A stretch of DNA of 64,000 nt from Herbaspirillum sp. meg3 (lineage in GTDB: Bacteria > Pseudomonadota > Gammaproteobacteria > Burkholderiales > Burkholderiaceae_D), in contig NZ_CP022736.1 in the NCBI RefSeq assembly GCF_002257565.1, positions 4,712,001 through 4,776,000 on the forward strand. Reading direction: 5' to 3'. This document shows positions 26,018-34,833 of the stretch, one piece after another. Numbering within the stretch: the first letter of the stretch is position 1; the number at the start of each line of letters is the position of its first letter. Below the pieces are notes generated by a model, which worked only from the letters and a program-made list of their open reading frames with translations, did no database searches and was not told the DNA's origin. The position numbers and the translations under genes were made by a program.

Positions 26018-27460
26018 TCAAAGCGCGGCTGTACCTCTGACTGCGGATAGCAGGTAGTCGATGTTGTGTTCTGTCTTCACTTGAAAAATAGAATTGGTCT
26101 GATCTGATTTCAAGCGGGGAAGCCGAACCACATGAATTTTTACGTGGTTCAACACACGATTCATGTCCGCAATCATCAACTCTGCCGCAGCCTTGGCCAT
26201 GGCGTACTCCGTCATGCCGTTGGGACGATCTTCCACGAATACTGTCGAGGGATAAAAAACCCTTATCCTTTTTGTCGCCAGCGCCTCAAGCCGATAGCAC
26301 AATGCAGAAAACGCATAGACATAGAACTCAAGAAACTTCTGAAAAACGTCCTGACTAAAAATAGTGTTGATCTTCTTAGAAATGACCGGAGTGGGAAAAT
26401 AAAAAACGGCATCTTTGGTGGCCAGCATAGCGGCTGCGTCACCAATCTGATTGATATCGATCCGTCGGATATCGCAAACACCGGAAAAGCGCTTGTTGAT
26501 CTCATCCCGCACGCGCTCGGCATCGTCTTTTCCGATTGCATATCCCAGGGTTACCTTGCCACCTCCGGTAGCGATGATCTTTCCTGTCAATTCACCCAGC
26601 CCCCGGGAACCTCCAATGACGAAACTGTCCATGGCGCGAAATTCGCTTTCTCCGACAAACGCAGTGAGCTCGTCGAGGCCGGGCTGGCGAACTGGTTCAG
26701 GACGACGAAAAGCCTTGATCACTCCGAACAAGGGGCCGTCATCAACCTGCATATCAATCAACTTGATGCGATCTTCGAATTTGCTGACATGAAAACTCAA
26801 TTGTCGAGTACTACGCCAGCATTCAGCAATCTTGACGTCGAGACTGAGAAACATCGAGTTCAATCCCGGGCATACCATCCCCACGATATACGAGAGCGTA
26901 GCAAATGCCTGACAAAAATTTACGCCATATGCTGCGCTGAGTGCTGGATAGATTGAACACACTTGATCGGCAGTACGGTCATTCCACGTCAGATTGGCCG
27001 AAAACTGGCTGCACTCTTGCTCAGACAAATTTAATGGTTCTGCCAGCCCACCGACTTCTATAGTTTGCCTGCCGACGGGTGACGTAGCATCGATAGTCCT
27101 GGGTTCGCCAAAAAAGAGCGTAATCTTGGTGCAAACGACGCTTGTCAGATATCCGTGGATCACGATACGATCCGCGCTCAACTCCTCCAGGACATAGGTA
27201 ACTTCTTCGCCGAGATTGACTGCGACCTTGAATTCGCACGCGACACGGTTGATCTCTGTGAGCCGACAGTCTCCTGCGACAAGCATATCGAGAGCCGTCA
27301 ACAGCAAGTTGACGCCATGTACGACTTGCGCTCCGGACAGAAAACGACGCGCCTTCACAGGATCCATGTGCAGCGGATTACGATCTTGTGAAAATGAGGC
27401 AAACGCGGCTTGGTCCATCCCGCCAAACGTTTTTTTACCTATTACTGCCGTTATGCTCAA
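26018..27460 (-). CDS. Hot-dog (MaoC-like) dehydratase fused to an SDR domain
   Basis: About 480 residues. The N-terminal part (about 1-120) is a MaoC/(R)-hydratase hot-dog with the Asp/His pair DRNPLH (26-31) and AQVVHG. Residues about 145-255 look like a second hot-dog repeat (LSLDVKIAECWRSTRQLSF). The rest is an SDR with GGSRGLGE (283-290) and the Tyr/Lys pair YAMAKAAAE. It could form or reduce a beta-hydroxyacyl thioester, supplying the ACP. Start is uncertain: TTG 27460 has GGGAG and AGAGG just upstream, while the longest frame (GTG 27622) overlaps fcl by 76 bases with a poorly spaced site. The FkbH-like gene follows after 44 bases. Confidence 0.72.
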   Translation of the reverse strand: MSITAVIGKKTFGGMDQAAFASFSQDRNPLHMDPVKARRFLSGAQVVHGVNLLLTALDMLVAGDCRLTEINRVACEFKVAVNLGEEVTYVLEELSADRIVIHGYLTSVVCTKITLFFGEPRTIDATSPVGRQTIEVGGLAEPLNLSEQECSQFSANLTWNDRTADQVCSIYPALSAAYGVNFCQAFATLSYIVGMVCPGLNSMFLSLDVKIAECWRSTRQLSFHVSKFEDRIKLIDMQVDDGPLFGVIKAFRRPEPVRQPGLDELTAFVGESEFRAMDSFVIGGSRGLGELTGKIIATGGGKVTLGYAIGKDDAERVRDEINKRFSGVCDIRRIDINQIGDAAAMLATKDAVFYFPTPVISKKINTIFSQDVFQKFLEFYVYAFSALCYRLEALATKRIRVFYPSTVFVEDRPNGMTEYAMAKAAAELMIADMNRVLNHVKIHVVRLPRLKSDQTNSIFQVKTEHNIDYLLSAVRGTAAL

Positions 27461-27546
27461 TGCCTCTGCTCCCAGGGCGAGTGCCCGATCTTTTTTCAAC
27501 CCGGTGTCGTAGCGCGAAGACCGGGTTTCATGTGCGTAAAGACGAG

Positions 27547-28488
27547 TTACCGCCCCAATGTCGCGAGATAACTTTGATAGGTCTTTGCGATTCCAGAAGG
27601 CAGATCCACATTCGCGCGCCACCCCTTGGAGGCAAGCCGCGAGACATCCAGCAGCTTTCTCAGCGTACCGTCCGGCTTGCTGTCATCGAATTCAATCTGG
27701 CCTTCAAAGCCAACCGTCTTGAGAATGGTTTCTGCCAGTTCACGAATGGTGACATCTGTACCGGTACCGACATTGTATGAGCCTTCGCCGACACCCTGCT
27801 CCATTAAAAACACGCATGCGTCGGCCATGTCGTCCACATACAGAAACTCTCGCATCGGCTTGCCGGAACCCCACACAAGCAGCTTGTCGTCCCCGCGCAG
27901 CTTGGCTTCATGCGCCTTGCGCAACAAGGCCGGCAACACATGACTATTGGCCAGGTCGTAGTTGTCGTTAGGTCCATAGAGATTAGTCGGCATGACAGTG
28001 ACGTAAGAAGTTCCGTATTGTCGATTGAACGACTCACACATCTTCAGGCCGGCAATCTTCGCGATTGCGTATGGCTCATTGGTCTGCTCCAGAGGCCCCG
28101 TCAAAAGATAATCCTCACGGATCGGCTGAGGACAGTCCCGCGGATAAATACAAGACGAACCCAAGAACATAAGCTTGTTGACGCCAGCCTGATATGCCCC
28201 GCCAATAACATTGGCTTGCATCACCATGTTTTGATAGATGAAATCGGCGCGATAAATGTTGTTAGCTTGGATCCCGCCAACCTTGGCCGCAGCCAGAAAT
28301 ACGTAATCGGGCTTTTCCGTTTCCAGAAAATCCTTGACGCACACCTGGTCGAGCAGATCCAACTCGGCATGCGTACGCGTCACAATATTCGTATAGCCGC
28401 CAGCAAGCAATCTGCGCACGATGGCGGAGCCCACCATACCACGGTGACCAGCCACATAGATTTTTGCACTTTTATCGACATCGGACAC
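27547..28488 (-). CDS. fcl: GDP-L-fucose synthase (GDP-4-keto-6-deoxymannose epimerase/reductase)
   Basis: A 313-residue SDR with VAGHRGMVGSAIVRRL at the N-terminus, FLGSSCIYPRDCPQPI around the active-site Ser, and the Tyr/Lys pair in YAIAKIAG, as in Fcl/WcaG. It turns the product of Gmd into GDP-L-fucose by 3,5-epimerisation and reduction. The start is GTG at 28488 with GGGAG ten bases before it; no ATG is near. It lies 7 bases after gmd. Confidence 0.92.
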   Translation of the reverse strand: MSDVDKSAKIYVAGHRGMVGSAIVRRLLAGGYTNIVTRTHAELDLLDQVCVKDFLETEKPDYVFLAAAKVGGIQANNIYRADFIYQNMVMQANVIGGAYQAGVNKLMFLGSSCIYPRDCPQPIREDYLLTGPLEQTNEPYAIAKIAGLKMCESFNRQYGTSYVTVMPTNLYGPNDNYDLANSHVLPALLRKAHEAKLRGDDKLLVWGSGKPMREFLYVDDMADACVFLMEQGVGEGSYNVGTGTDVTIRELAETILKTVGFEGQIEFDDSKPDGTLRKLLDVSRLASKGWRANVDLPSGIAKTYQSYLATLGR

Positions 28489-28495
28489 GATGGCA

Positions 28496-29581
28496 TCACT
28501 CCCGGTTGCTCAAGACGGTATAGCCATGACGCTTGACCAACTCGTCCCGCTGCGCAGATTTCAAGTCTTCACGCATCATTTCGCTCACCAGTTCGGCAAA
28601 GGTCGTCTTGGGCGACCAGCCTAATTTTTGTTTCGCCTTGCTGGCGTCACCCAACAGTGTCTCCACTTCGGCAGGACGGAAATAACGCGGATCAACAGCG
28701 ACGATGCACTTGCCGTTGGCGTCATACCCCTTTTCTTCCAGCCCGTCGCCTTCCCAGCGGACTTGCATGTCAATCTCTTTCGCAGCGGCGTCGATAAAAT
28801 CACGCACGCTATATTGCACGCCGGTGGCGATCACGAAATCTTCAGGCTGCTCCTGCTGCAGCATCAGCCATTGCATTTCGACGTAGTCGCGTGCGTGCCC
28901 CCAATCGCGCTTGGCGTTCAGGTTGCCGAGGTATACACAATCCTGTAAGCCGAGCTTGATGCGCGCCAGCGCACGAGTGATTTTGCGCGTCACAAACGTC
29001 TCGCCGCGAATCGGACTTTCGTGATTAAACAGAATGCCATTGCAGGCATAAATACCATAGGCTTCGCGGTAATTGACAGTGATCCAGTAGGCATACAGTT
29101 TGGCCACAGCGTAAGGACTGCGCGGATAGAAAGGCGTAGTTTCCTTTTGAGGAGTTTCCTGCACCAAGCCATACAGTTCTGATGTAGATGCCTGATAAAA
29201 ACGCGTCTTCTTTTCCAAGCCAAGTATACGAATTGCTTCCAGAATCCGCAGTGCACCTAATGCGTCAGAGTTGGCAGTATATTCTGGCTCCTCAAACGAA
29301 ACCGCGACGTGACTCTGCGCAGCAAGGTTATAAATTTCATCCGGCTGCACTTGCTGAATAATGCGGATCAAACTTGTCGAATCGGTCAGATCACCATGAT
29401 GCAAGGTAAAACGGACGTCTTTTTCATGCGGATCCTGATAGAGATGATCAATGCGATCCGTATTCAGCAGGGAGGTACGGCGCTTTATGCCGTGAACGGC
29501 ATAGCCTTTCGCCAATAGAAGTTCTGCCAGATACGCGCCATCCTGTCCGGTCACGCCAGTGATAAGTGCAACTTTACTCAT
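28496..29581 (-). CDS. gmd: GDP-mannose 4,6-dehydratase
   Basis: A 361-residue SDR. ALITGVTGQDGAYLAELLL (5-23), NLAAQSHVAVSFEEPEYT, STSELYG and YPRSPYAVAKLYAYW are Gmd signatures. It makes GDP-4-keto-6-deoxy-D-mannose, the precursor of GDP-fucose, GDP-rhamnose or GDP-perosamine. With fcl next to it, GDP-L-fucose is the likely end product. It follows rfbA after 50 bases. Confidence 0.95.
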   Translation of the reverse strand: MSKVALITGVTGQDGAYLAELLLAKGYAVHGIKRRTSLLNTDRIDHLYQDPHEKDVRFTLHHGDLTDSTSLIRIIQQVQPDEIYNLAAQSHVAVSFEEPEYTANSDALGALRILEAIRILGLEKKTRFYQASTSELYGLVQETPQKETTPFYPRSPYAVAKLYAYWITVNYREAYGIYACNGILFNHESPIRGETFVTRKITRALARIKLGLQDCVYLGNLNAKRDWGHARDYVEMQWLMLQQEQPEDFVIATGVQYSVRDFIDAAAKEIDMQVRWEGDGLEEKGYDANGKCIVAVDPRYFRPAEVETLLGDASKAKQKLGWSPKTTFAELVSEMMREDLKSAQRDELVKRHGYTVLSNRE

Positions 29582-29631
29582 TTACAATTCCCAGGTTTCA
29601 TTACGCGGCAATGCCATCTTGCCGACGTGGG

Positions 29632-30531
29632 TCAAAATATTTTGTTATTCAGCAAGCGAAGCAAGTATTGTCCATAACTGTTTTTACTATAAAGTTTTGC
29701 TCGCTCCTCAAGCTGCTCCGCTGAAATGTATTTTTTGCGGAACGCGATTTCTTCAGGGCATGCAATTTTCAACCCCTGCCGATTCTCGATTGTAGAAATA
29801 AACTGGCTGGCGTCCGCAAGCGACTCATGAGTACCCGTGTCAAGCCAAGCCATACCACGCCCCATAACTTCCACATTGAGTTGGTTGCGTTTTAAATACG
29901 CCAGATTTACATCGGTAATTTCCAACTCTCCTCGCGCGGATGGTTTGACAGAGCTAGCTATGTCGCACACATCCTTATCGTAAAAATACAAACCTGTGAC
30001 AGCATAGTTTGATTTCGGCTGCACTGGCTTTTCTTCTATGCTGAGTGCGTGTCGGTCATCATCGAACTCAATGACACCGTAACGTTCCGGGTCGTTGACA
30101 TAGTAGGCAAAAACATATGCCCCTTCCTGCTGTGTCGATGCGACTCTCAATTGCGACTCAAATTCGTTGCCATAAAAAATATTGTCGCCAAGAATCAATG
30201 CACTACGATGGCCATCGATAAATGTGCGCCCAATGGTAAAAGCCTGTGCCAATCCGTCTGGAGAGGGTTGTTCAGCATACGACAGATTGATGCCCCACTG
30301 ACTGCCATCACCCAGCAAGCGCTGGAAGTGCGGCAAGTCAACCGGTGTCGAGATAATAAGGAACTCACGTATACCCGCCAGCATCAGTGTCGTCAGCGGG
30401 TAGTAAATCATCGGCTTGTCATGCACTGGCAACAGTTGCTTGGACACCGCTTGCGTTACCGGATACAGCCTGGTTCCGGAACCTCCTGCAAGGATGATTC
30501 CTTTACGCGGATTGTCTAGACTTGCGGTCAT
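29632..30531 (-). CDS. rfbA: Glucose-1-phosphate thymidylyltransferase
   Basis: A 299-residue RmlA with GIILAGGSGTRLYPVTQAVS near the N-terminus, KPMIYYPLTTLMLAGIREFL, and WLDTGTHESLADAS. It makes dTDP-glucose from glucose-1-phosphate and dTTP. The rest of the dTDP pathway (rmlB, rmlD, a true rmlC) is absent from the window, so the product must be used by enzymes encoded elsewhere. ATG 30531 starts a normal N-terminus; a TTG 18 bases upstream is possible. The preceding 336 bases hold no gene. Confidence 0.93.
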   Translation of the reverse strand: MTASLDNPRKGIILAGGSGTRLYPVTQAVSKQLLPVHDKPMIYYPLTTLMLAGIREFLIISTPVDLPHFQRLLGDGSQWGINLSYAEQPSPDGLAQAFTIGRTFIDGHRSALILGDNIFYGNEFESQLRVASTQQEGAYVFAYYVNDPERYGVIEFDDDRHALSIEEKPVQPKSNYAVTGLYFYDKDVCDIASSVKPSARGELEITDVNLAYLKRNQLNVEVMGRGMAWLDTGTHESLADASQFISTIENRQGLKIACPEEIAFRKKYISAEQLEERAKLYSKNSYGQYLLRLLNNKIF

Positions 30532-30867
30532 GCTCGTATTTTCTTTCAATGCAAATCAGGTAACGACGAAGAAACTTCCCCATCAGTCACCACTCAACCT
30601 GTATCGTATTATCCCGATGTAATTTTTTGCCACAGCATAATCAATAGAATAACAATTCTCATTTATGATCGAGCGAGACAGATCCAGCGCTATTTTAAAG
30701 GCAGAACATCTAAAATCCTGCGACTGAAGCGAAATGAAACCGTGTTTAAGACAAAAAAGTGGAATTGATCGCAGATTTAGCCCTACATTCCAAATAGTAT
30801 GTCGAACAGCGTGCATCTCTATTGAGGTAATGCGCCCCTACCGGAGCAAGCCATCTGTGGCGCCGTT
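30532..30867. other. Gene-free stretch between a GT2 gene and rfbA
   Basis: 336 bases, A+T-rich compared with the genes around it. No convincing ORF on either strand, no strong hairpin and no JUMPstart/ops element were seen. It probably holds the promoter of the rfbA-gmd-fcl unit on the minus strand, but no clear -35/-10 pair can be named. Confidence 0.5.
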
Positions 30868-31749
30868 TTATATTTTTTCTTCTCTGGTCTTTTTGACAAC
30901 GACCAATACCTCTTCCCAAATATCTAACAAGGCCACGTCAACTGCTTGCTGCTGGTTTCGAAGCCGGGCAATGCCGAATCTGACGTGCAAAAAGTCAGCA
31001 GCGATCTTCATTGGCTGCACCAACGAAACCTTGGCGAAATCGGCCAATCGGGCGCGGCGGCATGCCTCCCATCCAATTGAGCGCCAAAAAGACAGCCGAC
31101 GGTTCAATAGCTTCTTAAATGAATTGCGATCATCTCGATAGCCCAAAAGAACATCGGAAAGACCGGCGAAGGTGCTTGATTGGTATGTGCTGTACAAGAG
31201 CCATTGATCCTCGGCCCCATCGGCAGCAGAGTTGTATTTGTATTGACGAAACCAGTTGATTCGCCCAAACCAAGTTGGATGCGGGAAATGAAAGCCATTC
31301 CATGGCTTCCGGCAAATCGTCTCATGCGACGCCGCCACACTTACCACTCCTTTGACGGCTCCTTGGGTATCGAACGTCAGCACCGCAGCGGCAACAAGAT
31401 CGATTGCATGATTCGCTTCCAGGAATGCCAGCTGTTTCTCAAGGCGCTGTGGAAAACAGATGTCGTCAGCATCCATACGACAAAAATATTCGCCGCGTGC
31501 CAACTCGACCGCCTGATTCAACCGATAGGAAATACCTCGATTGTTGCCGTCGGAGATCCATCTAATCCTCTGATCTGGAAAGGCCGCCGCAATCTCGGCC
31601 CCACCGTCAACGGAGCCATCATCCAGCAGCAAGAGCTCCCAATTTGTATAGGACTGATTGATAATGGAGCTTATTGCGTCGGCAAGCGTGGCCTCCGCAT
31701 TGTAAATTGGCAACCCGATTGTGACCAAAGGCCCTGCTTGCAACGTCAT
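30868..31749 (-). CDS. Family 2 glycosyltransferase
   Basis: A 293-residue GT-A enzyme: PLVTIGLPIYNAEATLADAI (N-terminus), LLLDDGSVDGG, and the metal site MDADD in the stretch after FCR. The acceptor part contains FHFPHPTWFGR and DGAEDQWLL, common in capsule and O-antigen transferases. The sugar is unknown. ATG 31749 is chosen because it begins directly before the conserved first strand; the frame stays open to 31860 but that part is not conserved-looking. It is the first gene at the right border of the glycan locus, back to back with apaH. Confidence 0.82.
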   Translation of the reverse strand: MTLQAGPLVTIGLPIYNAEATLADAISSIINQSYTNWELLLLDDGSVDGGAEIAAAFPDQRIRWISDGNNRGISYRLNQAVELARGEYFCRMDADDICFPQRLEKQLAFLEANHAIDLVAAAVLTFDTQGAVKGVVSVAASHETICRKPWNGFHFPHPTWFGRINWFRQYKYNSAADGAEDQWLLYSTYQSSTFAGLSDVLLGYRDDRNSFKKLLNRRLSFWRSIGWEACRRARLADFAKVSLVQPMKIAADFLHVRFGIARLRNQQQAVDVALLDIWEEVLVVVKKTREEKI

Positions 31750-31893
31750 TGAAATCGTCTTTGTAGTCAAACTGAGCCGGAAGTATAAACCCTCCTCTGG
31801 TGTTGAGCGCGACAACGCTGAGATACTCTGGTGCCGCCCCGTTGAAATATTATTCTGCACGCTCTTTTGCCGCCAAACAACATCATCTTACCT

Positions 31894-32712
31894 ATGCCCA
31901 CCTACGCCATCGGCGACATCCAAGGCTGCGGCCAGCAATTGCAAAACCTGCTGGCTCTGATCGATAAAACTTCACCCGACGTCAACCTCCTGTTTGTTGG
32001 CGACCTCGTCAACCGCGGTCCGCAGTCTCTGGGAACGTTGCGCCAGCTGCGATCACTGGGCCCGCGCGCCAAAGCACTACTGGGCAACCACGATCTGCAC
32101 TTGTTGGCCGTGTCGCAAGGTATCCGCTCACAACATGCGACAGATACTCTGGACGACATCCTCAACGCCCCCGATCGCGACGAACTGATCGACTGGGTGC
32201 GCCATCGTCCGCTGGCCCTGTTTGAACAAGGCCATTTGCTGTTTCACGCAGGAATATTCCCGGAGTGGGATGCTGCAAAGACCATGGCGCTGGCGCATGA
32301 GGTGGAGACCATGCTGCGCGGCCCCGACTGGGTCGACTTCCTGCGCCACATGTACGGTAACGAGCCGGCCATCTGGTCAGACGAGCTGGCAGGCTATGAC
32401 CGCCTGCGCTGCATCATCAACACATTGACACGCATGCGCTTCTGCCGCCCCGACGGCGGCATCGATTTCTCCATAAAAGAAGGACTCGGCGCTGCGCCAC
32501 CCGGCTATATACCCTGGTTTGACATGCCTGATCGCCAAACTGCAGACATTACTTGCGTATTTGGCCACTGGGCATCGCTGGGACTAACACTGCGCCCCAA
32601 CCTGATCGGGCTTGACACAGGCTGCGTCTGGGGCGGCAAGCTTACTGCGATACGACTTGAGGATCGGGCCTTATTTCAGGTGCAGTGCTCGCGGGCGGAG
32701 CAGTTTGCATGA
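31894..32712 (+). CDS. apaH: Symmetrical bis(5'-nucleosyl)-tetraphosphatase
   Basis: A 272-residue calcineurin-like phosphatase. The metal motifs are GDIQG (7-11, with Gln in place of the common His), GDLVNRGP (36-43) and GNHD (64-67), and FGHWASLGL is near the end. It hydrolyses Ap4A to two ADP. ATG 31894 is used; a TTG at 31867 would only add a few residues. It marks the border between the glycan locus and core genes. Its last 71 bases overlap the end of the opposing plsC gene. Confidence 0.94.
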   Translation: MPTYAIGDIQGCGQQLQNLLALIDKTSPDVNLLFVGDLVNRGPQSLGTLRQLRSLGPRAKALLGNHDLHLLAVSQGIRSQHATDTLDDILNAPDRDELIDWVRHRPLALFEQGHLLFHAGIFPEWDAAKTMALAHEVETMLRGPDWVDFLRHMYGNEPAIWSDELAGYDRLRCIINTLTRMRFCRPDGGIDFSIKEGLGAAPPGYIPWFDMPDRQTADITCVFGHWASLGLTLRPNLIGLDTGCVWGGKLTAIRLEDRALFQVQCSRAEQFA

Positions 32713-33451
32713 GATCCTCCGGCACATAACCCAATCCGTCCGCAACCACCTTGCGGGCGGCAACAGCCAGTTCGCGGCGATGCGCGCCGTCGGTTGAAAT
32801 CGAAGGCAACTGCCTTAATTCCGCCGTCATGGAACGCGCCTTCAGAATCCCCAGAATGCTCTCCACGATGGTCGTGTCGCCGATAAAATCGGCGGCCGGG
32901 TGGTAATTCCCCTGCGCATCCAGATAGCGCAGCGCATAAGGTTGGACCGGCACCTTCGCATCAAGTGCGGCTTCAAACAGGTTCGCATGAAACGGCAGCA
33001 GCTTGCCCTGCGCCGCGGTCGTTCCTTCCGGGAAGAAGGCGACGCGGTCACCGGCTTCGATACTCTCCACCAATCCCTTGAAAATCCGGCGCACGTCGCT
33101 GGCTTTGCCACGCGAGATGAAGATGGTGCCGGTTTTGGCGCATAGCCAACCGATGAAGGGCCAGCTGCGAATGTCGGATTTGGCCACGAAACGGCATGGC
33201 TGCATCGAATTCACCACGAAGATGTCGAGCCAGGAGATGTGATTGGCCACGATCAGCGAGCGCGCCGGTGCCGTCACGCCATCTAGCGGATGGATGACGA
33301 CGCGGATGCCGCAGATGCCCAGCAACTGGCGTGACCAGCGGCGGATATGGCCTTCGCGCCGCGCCGGGCCGATCCAGGGGAAGATGAAGGCGCAAATCGC
33401 CATGCCAAGAAACAAATGCGCAACCAGGCGCAGTATGCGAAAAGGAAGCAT
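32642..33451 (-). CDS. plsC: 1-acyl-sn-glycerol-3-phosphate acyltransferase
   Basis: A 269-residue PlsC with one or two N-terminal membrane segments (about 8-28), the catalytic NHISWLD (His71, Asp76) and the FPEGT motif (140-144). It acylates lysophosphatidic acid to phosphatidic acid at the inner membrane. The last 25 residues are Pro/Ala-rich. It lies 15 bases after pyrC' and probably shares that transcript. Its 3' end runs 71 bases into apaH on the other strand. Confidence 0.92.
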   Translation of the reverse strand: MLPFRILRLVAHLFLGMAICAFIFPWIGPARREGHIRRWSRQLLGICGIRVVIHPLDGVTAPARSLIVANHISWLDIFVVNSMQPCRFVAKSDIRSWPFIGWLCAKTGTIFISRGKASDVRRIFKGLVESIEAGDRVAFFPEGTTAAQGKLLPFHANLFEAALDAKVPVQPYALRYLDAQGNYHPAADFIGDTTIVESILGILKARSMTAELRQLPSISTDGAHRRELAVAARKVVADGLGYVPEDLMQTAPPASTAPEIRPDPQVVSQ

Positions 33452-33466
33452 CGCTTTTTTCCGAGG

Positions 33467-34753
33467 TTAGCGTTCGAAAGCGATGTGCCCGGCGACGATG
33501 GTTGCCTTGACCTGGCCGGTCAGTTCGTAACCGAGGAACGGCGTATGCTTGCCTTGGCTTGCCAAGACTTTGGCTTCCACTGTCCAGCGTGTCTTGGGAT
33601 CGAAAATACAGACGTCTGCAACGTCGCCGACCTTGAGCCCGCCCGCGGGCAAACCTGCCACGCGCGCGGCATCGGTGGTGACCTTGGCGACGGCTTTGCT
33701 CAGCACCTCGGATTCCTTGACGCCTGAATCTTCCGCCCATTTCAACGAAAGCGACAGCAACAGTTCCAGACCGGTGGCGCCTGGCGAGGCTTCGCCGAAA
33801 GGCAGCAGTTTCTCGTCGTCATCGACCGGCGTGTGATCGGAACAGATTGCATCGATCGTGCCGTCCAGCAGCGCAGCGCGGATCGCATCGCGATCCCGCT
33901 GCGAGCGAAATGGCGGATTGACGCGCGCGTTGGAGTCGAAGAAACCGATGTCCATGTCCGACAAATGAATGTGATGCGCACCAACGTCGCAAGTCACCGG
34001 CAAGCCTTCGCGCTTGGCGGCACGCACCAGCTCAAGGCCGGCAGCTGAGGACATGCGGCACAGATGGACACGGGCGCGCGTCGAGCGCACCAGTTCGAAG
34101 ATGGTGTAGAGCGCGATCGTCTCCGACATCACCGGCACGCCGGACAAACCCAGGCGCGAGGCGGCAGGGCCGCTATGTGCGATGCCGTGGCGGCCGAGGT
34201 GCGGGTCCTGCGGACGCAGCCAGACGGTGTAGTTGAAGGTCTTGGCGTATTGCAGCGAACTCAGCAATACGGTGGTGTCGAGGATAGGTTCATCGGCTTG
34301 CGAAAAACCGACGCAACCGGCTTCGGTCAACTCGGCCATTTCGGTCAGGGCTTTGCCTTTCAGACCGACAGTCAGCGCGCCCAACGGATAGACGTGCGCC
34401 TGATTGAGGGACTTGGCGCGGTGCTTGAGCATTTCAACCAAACCGGGCTCATCAAGCACAGGATCGGTGTCCGGCGGGCACAGCAGACTGGTGACACCAC
34501 CTTGCATGGCAGCTTGCATTTCGGATTCCAGCGTGGCCTTGTACTCGTAACCCGGCTCGCGCAAGCGTGCGCTCAGATCAACCAGGCCTGGGGCAACCGC
34601 CAAGCCGGTTGCATCGATGGTTTTGTCGGCCGCGAAGTCAGCCGGCGCCTTGCCGATACCGACCACTTTGCCGTCGGCGATGAATACGTCTTGTTGCGCG
34701 TCGATATTGTTGGCAGGGTCGACCAATCGGCCGTTCTTGATATGCAGTTTCAT
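33467..34753 (-). CDS. pyrC: Dihydroorotase-like protein without metal ligands (PyrC')
   Basis: A 428-residue class I dihydroorotase homologue. The usual metal motif DLHVHLREPG is here DLSARLREPG (residues 59-68), so both His are replaced (Ser61, Arg63). The later His-bearing segments are also changed: WLRPQDPH (178-185) and HLCRMSS (230-236, Arg in place of His). Asp in CSDHTP is kept. Such inactive PyrC' proteins, known in Pseudomonas, support the aspartate carbamoyltransferase complex. Its place 80 bases after pyrB fits that role. A catalytic dihydroorotase must then be encoded elsewhere. Confidence 0.88.
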   Translation of the reverse strand: MKLHIKNGRLVDPANNIDAQQDVFIADGKVVGIGKAPADFAADKTIDATGLAVAPGLVDLSARLREPGYEYKATLESEMQAAMQGGVTSLLCPPDTDPVLDEPGLVEMLKHRAKSLNQAHVYPLGALTVGLKGKALTEMAELTEAGCVGFSQADEPILDTTVLLSSLQYAKTFNYTVWLRPQDPHLGRHGIAHSGPAASRLGLSGVPVMSETIALYTIFELVRSTRARVHLCRMSSAAGLELVRAAKREGLPVTCDVGAHHIHLSDMDIGFFDSNARVNPPFRSQRDRDAIRAALLDGTIDAICSDHTPVDDDEKLLPFGEASPGATGLELLLSLSLKWAEDSGVKESEVLSKAVAKVTTDAARVAGLPAGGLKVGDVADVCIFDPKTRWTVEAKVLASQGKHTPFLGYELTGQVKATIVAGHIAFER

Positions 34754-34833
34754 GCGCTCTATTCCACTCTTGTCCGCGTTGAATCTATGTTGAATTCGTT
34801 GTTGCCTGGCTTGCCTCGGTTGCTTGAGGCTGC

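Noticed and set aside
30532..30867. Possible JUMPstart/ops element before the rfbA unit
   Set aside because: No GGCGGTAG-type sequence was found on the minus strand; only an A+T-rich gap is visible.
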